64,000 nt of DNA from Arthrobacter zhangbolii (GTDB lineage: Bacteria; Actinomycetota; Actinomycetes; Actinomycetales; Micrococcaceae). This document shows, one piece after another, positions 50,674 through 59,504 of this stretch. The translations under genes were made by a program, and so were the position numbers. The notes beneath the pieces are model-generated. The model was not told where the DNA came from, did not search any database, and saw nothing but the letters and a program-made list of their open reading frames with translations. Location: contig NZ_CP094984.1 of the NCBI RefSeq assembly GCF_022869865.1, forward strand, positions 124,001 through 188,000, written 5' to 3'. Position 1 is the first letter of the stretch; every line of letters starts with the position of its first letter.

Positions 50674-51669
50674 CTACCAGCGGTTCCGGGCTTCCTCGAT
50701 CCAGCCGGTCAGCCCGTCCAGTGAATACTCCGTCCCGTCCGGCGTCCGGGCGGTGCCCGCCCAGGTGCCAAAGGCCTGCCAGACCTGCGCCTTGATCACG
50801 ACGGCGTTGGTTGCCGAGGTGCGCCGGTGGAAGGGCGTCAGCACCGCATCGATCCAGGGGCCGCGCACCCGCCAGGTCGACGCCGGATCGGTGAGGTCGT
50901 ATTCGAACTCCAGTTCGCCGTCGTAATGGTGCAGCCGGCCGTCCACAATGAGCGCGTTTTCCGTCGCCGGGGTGCCGGCGGTCCATTTGCCGCCGAACTG
51001 CAGTCCCAGCCGTGTGCCGTCCACCGTGCCCGAACCCACGCCCCAGTTCCACCGGCGGGAGTACGGCCAGCGTCCGCGGCCGCGGTCCAGCACGGCAAAG
51101 GAATCCTCGCCGCCCACCGTGTATTCCCGGCCGTCCACCGTGACGCTGCCGCAGACGCGGCGTGCCACGTCCTTCAGGGTGTACTGGTAGCGGCGCTCGG
51201 ACCACGGGACCACCACACCAAGCACATCTCCGTCAGCAGCAGCGAACAGGTCCGCGGAAATCCGTGCGGAGGAGGCGTGCAGATGCGTGCCGCCGTCGGC
51301 GTCGTGGAAGCGGAGGGTGGCTCCGCCAAAGGAACCGAACGCGGTCAGCGGCGGAAGCGCATCAGGGACGGAGACATCCGCGAAGGAGGGCAGCAGCTTC
51401 AACGGTTCGGCACTGGTTTCCTTCCCGCTTGCGCGCTCCAGCACATAAAACTGCAGGGTCGAGGCGTAGTCCAGGTGTGCGATGGTCATGCCCAGCACCA
51501 GGTCCGGCGTCACAATGCCCCAGTATTCCCAGCGTTTGGTCCGCCAGCCGCCGGCTGCCCCGGAGGGAACCACCGGGCGGTGCAGCGCACTGCGGGCAAA
51601 GCCCACCGCAGCGGGATTCAGGGCTCCGGCAGGGGAGCCGAGATCAACGGGAGCAGTGATTTCATCCAT
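50674..51669 (-). CDS. DUF2804 domain-containing protein
   Basis: The protein has 331 residues. The motifs GALNPAAVGFARSALHRP, KRWEYWGIVTPDLVLGMTIAHLDYA and ARRVCGSVTVDGREYTVGGEDSFAVLDRGRGRWPYSRRWNWGVGSG are the family signature. DUF2804 proteins are lipocalin-like beta proteins of unknown role in many bacteria. The ATG at 51669 has TACACT eight bases upstream, so it may be leaderless. An open frame further upstream has no family residues. The gene ends ten bases from the convergent membrane protein gene. Confidence 0.88.
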   Translation of the reverse strand: MDEITAPVDLGSPAGALNPAAVGFARSALHRPVVPSGAAGGWRTKRWEYWGIVTPDLVLGMTIAHLDYASTLQFYVLERASGKETSAEPLKLLPSFADVSVPDALPPLTAFGSFGGATLRFHDADGGTHLHASSARISADLFAAADGDVLGVVVPWSERRYQYTLKDVARRVCGSVTVDGREYTVGGEDSFAVLDRGRGRWPYSRRWNWGVGSGTVDGTRLGLQFGGKWTAGTPATENALIVDGRLHHYDGELEFEYDLTDPASTWRVRGPWIDAVLTPFHRRTSATNAVVIKAQVWQAFGTWAGTARTPDGTEYSLDGLTGWIEEARNRW

Positions 51670-51779
51670 GCGCCCCAAGTGTAGGGGAGCGTAGGGTGGG
51701 AACCGTGCCGGATTGCACCTCAGCGATGGCGTCGCTGCTGCCACGGGTGTCCCTGTCCGGCAGGAAAAGGAGAAAGCAC

Positions 51780-52898
51780 ATGGGTATCACCGCCACCGCC
51801 GCCGTCCTGCGCGGCACCAACCAGCCGTTCGAACTCACCGAGGTAACCCTGGACGATCCCCGGCCGGACGAGGTGCTGGTCCGTGTAGTTGCCAGCGGAG
51901 TCTGCGGAACGGATCTGGGTGTGCAGGCCGGTCACATTCCCTTCCCGCTGCCCGGCGTCCTGGGCCATGAAGGTGCCGGCGTGGTGGAAGCAGTCGGTGC
52001 CGCGGTGACCTCCGTCAAGCCCGGGGACCACGTACTGCTCACCTTCACCAGCTGCGGCATCTGCCGCAACTGCCGCAGCGGGCACCCGGCGTACTGTGTG
52101 GAATTCCTGCCGCGGAACCTGCTGGGAGGAGAACGCGCAGACGGCAGTTCCACCCTCACGGAGAACGGAGCGGAACTGCACGGGCATTTCTTCGCGCAGT
52201 CCTCCTTCGCCAACCTGGTACTGGCGGACGAGCGGGGTGTCACCAAGGTCGATCCCACGGCGGACCTGTCCCTGCTGGCACCGCTGGGCTGCGGTATTCA
52301 GACCGGTGCCGGTGCGGTGCTGAACGTGCTTAAGCCCGAACCGGGCTCCGTCCTGGCCGTGTTCGGCGCCGGCCCCGTGGGCCTGGCCGCAGTGATGGCC
52401 GCTGCCCTGTCACCGGCCACCCGGATTGTGGTGATGGACCTCGTGGATTCCCGGCTCGAACTGGCAAAGGAACTCGGGGCCACCGATGTGGTGAATTCGG
52501 GTACTGCCGATGCCGTGGAAGCCCTGATGGAACTGACCGGCGGTGAAGGGGTGACCCATGCCCTGGAAACCACCGGCAGCGTCCGGGTGGCCGAGACAGC
52601 GGCGTCGGTACTGGCACCGTTGGGCAAACTTGGCCTGATCGGTGCCCCCGCAGCCGGAAGCACCATGAGCCTGGACGTGAACTTCATGCTCAACGGCCGG
52701 CAGGTGCTCGGTATCACCGAGGGCGATTCCAACCCGCAGCTATTCCTGCCGGCACTGGTGGACCTGGTGCAGCAGGGGCGGTTCCCGCTGGAGAAGATGA
52801 TCACCGGGTTCTCCTTCAGGGACATCAATGACGCCGCCGCGGCTGCCAAGAGCGGCAGCGTCCTGAAACCTGTGCTTCACTTCGATGACCTCGGCTAG
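51780..52898 (+). CDS. NAD(P)-dependent zinc alcohol dehydrogenase
   Basis: The protein has 372 residues, in the aryl/benzyl alcohol dehydrogenase branch. Catalytic zinc: SGVCGTDLGVQAGHIPFPLPGVLGHEGAGVVEAVG. Structural zinc cysteines: CGICRNCRSGHPAYC. NAD fold: VFGAGPVGLAAVMAAAL. The ATG at 51780 has AAAAGGAG upstream. An in-frame GTG at 51705 follows a TAGGGT box by seven bases, so a longer leaderless product with 25 extra residues is possible. Substrate unknown. Confidence 0.9.
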   Translation: MGITATAAVLRGTNQPFELTEVTLDDPRPDEVLVRVVASGVCGTDLGVQAGHIPFPLPGVLGHEGAGVVEAVGAAVTSVKPGDHVLLTFTSCGICRNCRSGHPAYCVEFLPRNLLGGERADGSSTLTENGAELHGHFFAQSSFANLVLADERGVTKVDPTADLSLLAPLGCGIQTGAGAVLNVLKPEPGSVLAVFGAGPVGLAAVMAAALSPATRIVVMDLVDSRLELAKELGATDVVNSGTADAVEALMELTGGEGVTHALETTGSVRVAETAASVLAPLGKLGLIGAPAAGSTMSLDVNFMLNGRQVLGITEGDSNPQLFLPALVDLVQQGRFPLEKMITGFSFRDINDAAAAAKSGSVLKPVLHFDDLG

Positions 52899-52937
52899 GC
52901 TGGGCAGCAAACGTGCTTTAGCAAAGGTGGTTCTCCG

Positions 52938-53744
52938 GTGAAAGTCAGCGTCGGCCAGTTCAGCCCCTCAGGGGACGTCCGGGAGAATCTGGACGTCATG
53001 CGCACCCTCGCCGGGAAAGCCCGGGCGGAGGGCTCGGACCTGATCATTTTTCCCGAGGAATCCATGTTCAGCATCGGGAAAGTCGAAGGTGTGCTGGCCG
53101 AAGCCGTCGCCGCGTCCTGGTCGACCTTTGTCCAGCAGCTCTCCCTGCTGGCAGCTGAGCTTGGCATCGCGGTGATTGCCGGCGGGTACGAGTCAAGCGA
53201 TGAGGAACGGCCCTACAACACCCTGGTCCTGATAGATGCCACCGGCCGGATCGCCGGCACATACCGCAAACTGCACCTGTATGACGCGTTCAGCTATGCC
53301 GAATCGGACCGGATCAAGCCCGGCGACGGCGGCGTCATGGTTATGCAGGTAGGGGACCTGCGGGTGGGGGTCATGACCTGCTATGACCTGCGCTTTCCGG
53401 AACTCGCCCGCGCGCTCGCGGACCTCGACGCGGACCTGCTGGCCGTCCCGGCCGCGTGGTTCAAGGGCGAACACAAGGTGGAGCATTGGGAAACCCTGCT
53501 CAAGGCCCGGGCAATTGAAAACACGCTCTGGGTTGCGGCGGCGGGAACATCAAGCCGGCATACGGTGGGACACTCCGCGATCCTGGACCCCATGGGAGTG
53601 CCGCAGGCCAGCTTGGCTGACGAACGGGAGGCAGTGGTGACAGCCGACGTCACCCGACGGCGGATTGACGATGTCCGCCAGTTCCTGCCGGTGCTGAAGA
53701 ACCGCCGTTTCGCCGAAAACCCGCGGATTGTCGAGGCCCACTAG
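52938..53744 (+). CDS. carbon-nitrogen hydrolase (nitrilase superfamily)
   Basis: The protein has 268 residues. The catalytic triad is intact: Glu in LIIFPEESMFS (about 40), Lys 111 in YRKLHLYDAFSYAES, Cys 148 in VGVMTCYDLRFPE. Sequence around these sites resembles Nit1/deaminated-glutathione amidase more than nitrilases acting on nitriles, but the substrate is not proven. Its GTG start at 52938 lies 40 bases after the dehydrogenase gene, so the two may be co-transcribed. Confidence 0.9.
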   Translation: MKVSVGQFSPSGDVRENLDVMRTLAGKARAEGSDLIIFPEESMFSIGKVEGVLAEAVAASWSTFVQQLSLLAAELGIAVIAGGYESSDEERPYNTLVLIDATGRIAGTYRKLHLYDAFSYAESDRIKPGDGGVMVMQVGDLRVGVMTCYDLRFPELARALADLDADLLAVPAAWFKGEHKVEHWETLLKARAIENTLWVAAAGTSSRHTVGHSAILDPMGVPQASLADEREAVVTADVTRRRIDDVRQFLPVLKNRRFAENPRIVEAH

Positions 53745-53783
53745 GCCCCGCAGTAGACAGGAAAAAGTTTTTTTCACCGGTGC

Positions 53784-53825
53784 GTAACCTTTTCGTACCC
53801 GCCGGCGATTACCTATTTGTAACGG
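53784..53825 (+). promoter_or_regulatory. candidate promoter region of the sigma factor gene
   Basis: GTAACC (53784-53789) is followed by GTACCC, ATTACC and GTAACG within 40 bases. GTAACC-like elements occur in many ECF sigma promoters, so one may be the autoregulatory -35 element. I could not fix the -10. The gap 53745-53938 holds nothing else I can name. Confidence 0.4.
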
Positions 53826-53938
53826 CCGCGCCGAGGCTTATCCCCCCAACGAGCATCGGTGCGGCCGTTGCACATGCGCTTACAGGCACGGGCACGGTAG
53901 CATTTGGACCACCCCGCACCCTACGAGAGTGATCCGCC

Positions 53939-54499
53939 GTGGCCGCCCCCATTACCGAGCAAACGCTCCGTGATGCGTGCGCCCGGAAACCGGTGGCCCT
54001 GCGGGAAATTTACGACGACTTCGCACCGGGCATCCTCGGCTATCTCCGGTCCAAGGGCTGCGAGGATCCGGAAGCGCTGACCCAGGAAGTCTTCCTGACC
54101 CTGTTTTCCAAGCTGGACACTCTCGACGGCGGCCTCCGCGGCGCCCGCACCTTCGCTTTCTCCGTGGCGCATGCGCGGATGGTGGATGACACCCGCCGGC
54201 GCGAGCGTGAACCGGGGATGGCTGCTTTTGACCCGGGTGAGGATACACGGGCCTCGGAATCCGCTGAGGACAGCGTCCTGGGCGGTGCTGCCGGTGTTGC
54301 CTACCTGTTGGAGGGACTGCCGCCCCAGCAGAAGGAAGTCCTCCTGCTGCGCGTGGTTGCTGATCTTTCCATCGACGAATCGGCGAAGATCATGGGACGA
54401 ACGCCGGGAGCGGTAAAGCAGCTTCAACGCCGGGCCCTGGGGACACTGAAGGAGCGACTGGAACGGAAGGAGGAGGCAGCGGATGAGCGGGCAAGCTGA
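53939..54499 (+). CDS. ECF-type RNA polymerase sigma factor
   Basis: The protein has 186 residues. Region 2 reads ALREIYDDFAPGILGYLRSKGCEDPEALTQEVFLTLFSKLDTL and continues to FAFSVAHARMVDDTRRREREP. Region 4 (LPPQQKEVLLLRVVADLSIDESAKIMGRTPGAVKQLQRRALGTLKERL) holds the DNA-binding HTH. The start is GTG 53939. It overlaps the next gene by 17 bases, the usual pairing of a sigma factor with its control protein. The signal it answers is unknown. Confidence 0.9.
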   Translation: MAAPITEQTLRDACARKPVALREIYDDFAPGILGYLRSKGCEDPEALTQEVFLTLFSKLDTLDGGLRGARTFAFSVAHARMVDDTRRREREPGMAAFDPGEDTRASESAEDSVLGGAAGVAYLLEGLPPQQKEVLLLRVVADLSIDESAKIMGRTPGAVKQLQRRALGTLKERLERKEEAADERAS

Positions 54500-55283
54500 C
54501 GACAAACTCTATGTCCGCGGCCTCCTGGCGGAAGCCGGGATCGAGGAATCCCCCGAGCTGGTTGCTGCCCTTCTGGCTCTGCGCAGCGAGTCGCACGGCA
54601 AAGCCCCCGAGACAACGGGGGAGCTGGGCGGACTGCTCGCCGGCACCCCGGTGCCGCTGGCACGCAAGTCCAAGCGCACCCGGGGAATCATCCTCAGCGC
54701 GGCCCTGGTAGGTGCCATGGCCGCCGGTGCCACCGGCGTGGCCGCGAACCCCGATTTCCTGATCCGGGCCGATCCGCTTCCCTCTGTCACGTTCACCCCG
54801 CAGGACGTCCCCACCGTGGAGAAGGCAGCGCAGGAGCCCGAAGCCGAGTCCGCCGCCGAGGCCCAGGTTCCGGCCGCCCCGCTGCCGGAACCAACCGTGC
54901 CGCCGGTGGCGGAGGACGCGCCGGCGGCCGAAGCCCCGGAGGAAGAGGTGACCGCGCCCGTCCCCGCACCCGCCGCAGCGCCTGAACCCGCACCGGCACC
55001 GGTGCCCGCCCCCGGGCGGCCCGGAGCTCCCGGCACAGGCCCGGGAAACGGCAAGGTCGCAGTCCCCGGCCCCCAAACCGGCCATATCCCGGGTCACAAC
55101 AGGGGATCGGGCGGCGGTCTTCGGGACACCATGGGTTCGGGCGTCCCCAACACCAAAAACCGGGCAGTGGTTCCGGAGAAGGGCCGTGGGCAGTCCTCAC
55201 AGGAGCACGGCCGAAACGACCAGTTCCACCCGGGCCAAGGCCAGTCCTACCCGGGCCACGGCGGGCCCGGACGGGACCGCTAG
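54483..55283 (+). CDS. membrane protein with Pro/Ala-rich exported tail, candidate anti-sigma factor
   Basis: The protein has 266 residues. A cytoplasmic part (YVRGLLAEAGIEESPELVAALLALRSE) precedes one membrane helix (GIILSAALVGAMAAGATGVAA, about 67-88). The outside part is first Glu/Pro/Ala-rich (PEPAPAPVPAPGRPGAPG) and then Gly/His/Asn-rich, ending PGHGGPGRDR. No zinc-finger HXXXCXXC motif is present, so if it restrains the sigma factor it is not a ZAS-type anti-sigma. It overlaps the sigma gene. The tail may reach the cell wall. Confidence 0.72.
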   Translation: MSGQADDKLYVRGLLAEAGIEESPELVAALLALRSESHGKAPETTGELGGLLAGTPVPLARKSKRTRGIILSAALVGAMAAGATGVAANPDFLIRADPLPSVTFTPQDVPTVEKAAQEPEAESAAEAQVPAAPLPEPTVPPVAEDAPAAEAPEEEVTAPVPAPAAAPEPAPAPVPAPGRPGAPGTGPGNGKVAVPGPQTGHIPGHNRGSGGGLRDTMGSGVPNTKNRAVVPEKGRGQSSQEHGRNDQFHPGQGQSYPGHGGPGRDR

Positions 55284-55786
55284 GCCGTCAGCTGGCGTTT
55301 GGACGAAATGACGCCGGTATTAAACCCGGCCAGGTTCAGTCCGCCGTGGAACCGGGCGTGTTCAATCTTCACGCAGCGGTCCATCACCACGTTCAGGCCC
55401 GCTGCTTCGGCCTCCCGCGCCACCTTCTCATGCCAGGACCCCAGCTGCAGCCATAGGGTTTTCGCACCCACCGCCACGGCTTCGGACAGCACACCGGGAA
55501 GATCCTCCGTGCGGCGGAAAACATCCACGATGTCCGGTGCCTCCGGCAGGTCCGCCAGCGAGGCATAAACCTGCCGGCCCAGGATCTGTGTCGCCGTCGG
55601 ATTCACGAAGTAGACGCGGTAGCGGGAGGAAGAGAGCAGATACGTGGCCACGAAGTAGGAGGCCCGGGACGGTTTGTCCGAGGCGCCGACAATGGCGATG
55701 GACTCAGCCGAACGCAGCAGCGCCAGCCGCTCCGGCGCCGTCGGCCCCGTCCAGGTGCCCGTGCGGGCAGAAGTTTCAGCGGACAT
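55280..55786 (-). CDS. CoA-binding (Rossmann) domain protein
   Basis: The protein has 168 residues. The Rossmann start IAIVGASDKPSRASYFVATYLLSSSRYRVYFVNPTATQILGRQVYASLADLPEAPDIVDVFR and KTLWLQLGSWHEKVAREAEAAGLNVVMDRCVKIEH are the CoA-binding-domain pattern of YccU-like proteins. The C-terminal part (RFHGGLNLAGFNTGVIS) is conserved too. Its role is unknown. The start overlaps the end of metY by 11 bases, so the two are co-expressed. Its stop shares CTAG with the convergent gene. Confidence 0.9.
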   Translation of the reverse strand: MSAETSARTGTWTGPTAPERLALLRSAESIAIVGASDKPSRASYFVATYLLSSSRYRVYFVNPTATQILGRQVYASLADLPEAPDIVDVFRRTEDLPGVLSEAVAVGAKTLWLQLGSWHEKVAREAEAAGLNVVMDRCVKIEHARFHGGLNLAGFNTGVISSKRQLTA

Positions 55787-57113
55787 GGGTGCTCTCCTCG
55801 AGAATCGGTGCTGCGGACGGGAGGTCCGGTTCTGCGGCGGCGGACAGGGCCTGGTCCAAATCCCAGAGGATGTCCGCCAGATCCTCCAGCCCCACGGAAA
55901 TCCGGATCAGGTCCTCCGGAACGCCCGCTCCGGCAAGCTGCTCGGGGGAGAGCTGCTGATGCGTGGTGGACCCCGGGTGGATCACCAGGGTGCGGGAATC
56001 TCCCACATTGGCCAGGTGCGATGCCAGCTGCAGGGACTCAATGAACTTTTGTCCTGCCGCCCGGCCGCCGGCCACACCGAAGCTGAACACGGATCCGGGG
56101 CCCTTGGGCAGGTATTTGCGGGCCCTCTCATAGTGCGGATGCGAGGGCAGGCCCGCGTAGCTGACCCAGGACACCCTCGGATCCGCCTCAAGCCACTGCG
56201 CCACTGCCCGGGCATTGGCCAGGTGCTCGTCCATCCGCGGTGCCAGGGTTTCCACACCCTGCAGGAGGGCAAACGCCGACGTCGCGCTGAGGCTGGGACC
56301 GATGTCCCGCAGCTGCTCCGAGCGCAGTTTGGTCAGGAACCCGTATTCACCGAAGTTCCCCCACCAGGAGATGTTGCCGTAGCTGGGCACCGGTTCGGTC
56401 ATGGCCGGGAACTTCCCGTTGCCCCAGTTGAATTTCCCGCTTTCGACGACGACGCCGCCCAGGGTGGTGCCGTGCCCGCCCAGGAATTTGGTGGCGGAGT
56501 GGATGACAATGTCCGCACCGTGCGCGAAGGGCTGCACCAGGTAGGGCGTGCTCAGTGTCGCGTCCAGAATCAGCGGCACACCGGCGTCGTGCGCCACCTT
56601 CGCCAGCCCTTCAATGTCGGTCACCTCACCGCTGGGGTTGGCCACCACCTCCGCGTAGACAGCCTTGGTGTTTTCCTGCACGGCGGCGGCATAGTCCGCC
56701 GGATCCGTGCCGGGGACAAAGGTGGTGTCGATGCCGAACCGGCGCAGTGTGACATCCAGCTGGGTGACGGTGCCGCCGTAGAGCTGTGCGGAGGCCACAA
56801 TGTGGTCTCCGGCGGAACAGAGCGCCGCGAAGGTGACAAACTCCGCGGACATGCCCGACGCCGTCGCCACCGCCCCGATCCCGCCCTCCAGGGAGGCGAT
56901 GCGTTCCTCGAACGCAGCCACCGTGGGGTTGCCGATCCGGGAGTAGATGTTGCCGTACTTCTGCAGCGAGAACAGGTTCGCGGCGTCGGCCGTGTCCTTG
57001 AAGACAAAGGAGGTGGATTGGTAGATGGGCACGGCGCGGGCGCCGTGCAGCGCATCGGGGGTACCGCCCGCGTGCAGGGCGCGGGTACGGAAACCGAACT
57101 GGTGGTCACTCAT
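55776..57113 (-). CDS. metY: O-acetylhomoserine (thiol)-lyase / sulfhydrylase
   Basis: The PLP enzyme makes homocysteine from O-acetylhomoserine and sulfide, the direct sulfhydrylation path to methionine. The protein has 445 residues. It starts FGFRTRALHAGGTPDALHGARAVPIYQSTSFVFKDT. The PLP lysine is in VIHSATKFLGGHGTTLGG. LVIHPGSTTHQQLS binds substrate carboxylate. The long form is typical of MetY. AGGAAGGAG precedes the start. No SAM riboswitch was seen directly upstream, in contrast to the transporter operon. Confidence 0.94.
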   Translation of the reverse strand: MSDHQFGFRTRALHAGGTPDALHGARAVPIYQSTSFVFKDTADAANLFSLQKYGNIYSRIGNPTVAAFEERIASLEGGIGAVATASGMSAEFVTFAALCSAGDHIVASAQLYGGTVTQLDVTLRRFGIDTTFVPGTDPADYAAAVQENTKAVYAEVVANPSGEVTDIEGLAKVAHDAGVPLILDATLSTPYLVQPFAHGADIVIHSATKFLGGHGTTLGGVVVESGKFNWGNGKFPAMTEPVPSYGNISWWGNFGEYGFLTKLRSEQLRDIGPSLSATSAFALLQGVETLAPRMDEHLANARAVAQWLEADPRVSWVSYAGLPSHPHYERARKYLPKGPGSVFSFGVAGGRAAGQKFIESLQLASHLANVGDSRTLVIHPGSTTHQQLSPEQLAGAGVPEDLIRISVGLEDLADILWDLDQALSAAAEPDLPSAAPILEESTHVR

Positions 57114-57256
57114 TGGCTGAGTGCTCCTTCCTGGGGTGGGGCCGGGGGAATCAGGCCTTGCGGCGTTGCGGTTTGGCCCCGGTATGGGTTTAGGTGGCGG
57201 TAGGCGGAGTGAGGTCAGAGACAGGACACGGACTGACGGCGTTCAGGGAGGCCGGC

Positions 57257-57517
57257 GTGGACGAGTACGTGATTGTGGTGGAGACGGGCTACAAGGAAGC
57301 TTCGGCAGCGCACCGGGTGTCCTTCACGGAGCCCATGCCGCGGCGGGAGGCCGAGACGATGTTCCTGGAGATCATGGACGGCCGGCATGAGGAGCTGCTG
57401 CCGTTCCGGACCAACCGGTTCATCCTGGAGGTTTCGCACACCGAATTTGTCCAGGTGCAGCAGAACATGGGCGGGTCCGTGGTGCTGGACCGGGTGACCC
57501 TTACGCGCAAGCATTAG
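57257..57517 (+). CDS. small protein of unknown function
   Basis: The protein has 86 residues, from GTG 57257 behind GGGAGG. It reads DEYVIVVETGYKEASAAHRVSFTEPMPRREAETMFLEIMDGRHEELLPFRTNRFILEVSHTEFVQVQQNMGGSVVLDRV. This is a compact alternating fold without membrane helices. It lies between metY and acs on the opposite strand, and its 3-prime end overlaps acs by 17 bases. I do not recognise a family. A longer start at 57194 is open but lacks a ribosome-binding site. Confidence 0.6.
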   Translation: MDEYVIVVETGYKEASAAHRVSFTEPMPRREAETMFLEIMDGRHEELLPFRTNRFILEVSHTEFVQVQQNMGGSVVLDRVTLTRKH

Positions 57518-59504
57518 CCTCCCTGTCTGCCCGCCGGGCGGCGCAGACCGCGGCAATCCGGGGGATGCAGGGTTCATTCTGCAGGCTGCTCGTATCCCCG
57601 AGCGGACGTCCCTCGAACAGCTGGGTGAGCAGCCGGCGCAGGATCTTTCCGGACCGGGTTTTGGGAACGTCCGGAACCACGACGACGGCGGATGGCCGGG
57701 CGATCGGGCCGATCTCCCGGGTGACGTGTGCCCGCAGTTCCTCGCGGACGCGGTCCGGGTCCGCCGCAGCGGTGAGCACCACGAACGCGGCGACGGCGTG
57801 CCCGGTCCGGGCATCGGCCACCGGGCAGACGCCGGCCTCCACCACCCAGGGGTGGGAGACCAGGGCTGATTCAATTTCGATGGTGGAGAGCCGGTGTCCG
57901 GAGACGTTCAGCACGTCATCCACCCGGCCCAGGATCCAGGTGTCGCCGTCGTCGTCATACCGCGCGCCGTCGCCGGCCAGGAACCATCCCTGCCGTGCAT
58001 ACTGCCGCCAGTAGGACTCCAGGTAGCGCTGCGGGTTGCCCCAGACGGTGCGGGCCATGCCCGGCCCGGACCGGTCCACCACAATGAAGCCCTGGGTGTC
58101 TGCCGGCACCGGATTCCCGGCGTCGTCCACAATCCGGGTGGAGACCCCGGGCAGTGCCCTGGCCGCGCAGCCGGGCTTGAAGGTGGTGTCCGTAGGGCGC
58201 GGGGAGAGGATGGTGGCGCCGGTCTCGGACTGCCACCAGGTATCCAGGACCGGCACTTCGCCGCGGCCGAACTGGTCGCGCAGCCAGCGCCACGCCTCGG
58301 GGTTCACTGCCTCGCCCACGGTGCCCAGCAGCCGGATCGAGGAGAGGTCATAGTCCTGCGGCACGCCGTCAGGGAACCAGCCCATCAGCGCCCGGACCAG
58401 GGTGGGGGCGGTGTAGTAGCTGGTGACCCGGTAGCGTTCGATGATTTCCAGGTGCCGGCCCGGGTGCGGGGTGTCCGGTGTGCCCTCGAAAATCACCTGC
58501 GTGGCACCGTTGGCCAGCGGCCCGTACATCTCATAAGTGTGTGCGGTGACCCAGGCCAGGTCCGCGGTGCACCAGTGCACGTCCGCAGCCCGCTGCCGGG
58601 GATCCGGGTTGGCAAAAAGGTATTCGTAACTCCAGGCCGCCTGCGTCAGGTAGCCGCCGGTGGTGTGGACCAGTCCCTTGGGCCGGCCGGTGGTTCCGGA
58701 GGTGTACATGATGAACAGCGGCGTTTCGGCGTCGAAGGACTGTGCCTGATGGGTCTCCGACGCCGTCTCCACGCTCTCGTGCCACCACACGTCACGCCCG
58801 GGCACCCAGCTGATCTCCGATCCGGTACGCCGGATGACCAGCACGTGCTCAATGTTGTTGGTCCCGGCCACGGCGGCGTCGGCATTGTCCTTCACCGGTA
58901 CGGCCGCGCCGCGGCGGAACTGTCCGTCCGTGGTGACCAGCAGCTTGGCGCCGGTGTCCTCCACCCGGAATTTCAGCGCTTCAGCGGAGAAACCGCCGAA
59001 TACCAGGGAATGCACGGCGCCGATCCGGGCGCAGGCCAGGGTGATGACGATGGTTTCCACCAGCACCGGCAGGTAGATCACCACCCGGTCCCCGGCCTCA
59101 ATCCCGAGGGACTGCAGGGCGTTGGCCGCCCGGCAGACCTCCTGCTGCAGCTGCGCGTAGGTGACGGTGCGGCGGTCTCCGGGTTCGCCCTCGAAGTGCA
59201 GGGCAACGGTGTCACCGCGTCCGGCGGCCACATGGCGGTCCACGCAGTTCACCGCGGCGTTCAACCGGCCGCCGGCAAACCATTCAATGGACGGGACGGT
59301 GTACTCGGCGTCCTCCTCGGGAACCTCCGGCCCGCTGATGCGCTCAGGTTTCCGGAAGGTATGTGCGCGCTGCCACGGCTGCTCCCACTGAAGCGTGCGG
59401 GCAGCCGCTTCCCAGAAGGCGATGCGTTCGGCTTCCGTGGCGGGCTCCGCAACGTCCTCCGTCACGCGCCGGTGTCCGGCTTCCAGATCCGTGACTACGC
59501 CCAT
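57501..59504 (-). CDS. acs: AMP-forming acetyl-CoA synthetase-like ligase
   Basis: The protein has 667 residues. It shows AMP-ligase motifs: YTSGTTGRPKGLVHTTGGYL, DTWWQSETG, GDGARYDDDGDTWILGRVDD and PKTRSGKILRR with the acetylatable lysine. The second tryptophan of WWQSETG limits acyl size in characterised Acs, so a small acid such as acetate is likely. It overlaps the transporter permease gene by ten bases and is last in a SAM-riboswitch-led operon. That setting leaves open a small sulfur-containing acid as substrate. The final residues after PLGDTSS are unusual for Acs. Confidence 0.9.
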   Translation of the reverse strand: MGVVTDLEAGHRRVTEDVAEPATEAERIAFWEAAARTLQWEQPWQRAHTFRKPERISGPEVPEEDAEYTVPSIEWFAGGRLNAAVNCVDRHVAAGRGDTVALHFEGEPGDRRTVTYAQLQQEVCRAANALQSLGIEAGDRVVIYLPVLVETIVITLACARIGAVHSLVFGGFSAEALKFRVEDTGAKLLVTTDGQFRRGAAVPVKDNADAAVAGTNNIEHVLVIRRTGSEISWVPGRDVWWHESVETASETHQAQSFDAETPLFIMYTSGTTGRPKGLVHTTGGYLTQAAWSYEYLFANPDPRQRAADVHWCTADLAWVTAHTYEMYGPLANGATQVIFEGTPDTPHPGRHLEIIERYRVTSYYTAPTLVRALMGWFPDGVPQDYDLSSIRLLGTVGEAVNPEAWRWLRDQFGRGEVPVLDTWWQSETGATILSPRPTDTTFKPGCAARALPGVSTRIVDDAGNPVPADTQGFIVVDRSGPGMARTVWGNPQRYLESYWRQYARQGWFLAGDGARYDDDGDTWILGRVDDVLNVSGHRLSTIEIESALVSHPWVVEAGVCPVADARTGHAVAAFVVLTAAADPDRVREELRAHVTREIGPIARPSAVVVVPDVPKTRSGKILRRLLTQLFEGRPLGDTSSLQNEPCIPRIAAVCAARRADREANACA

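Noticed and set aside
57114-57256. A SAM riboswitch ahead of metY
   Set aside because: The minus strand here lacks GATGAAGCC, GCAACC and a pairable P1, so only the transporter operon appears to be riboswitch-controlled.
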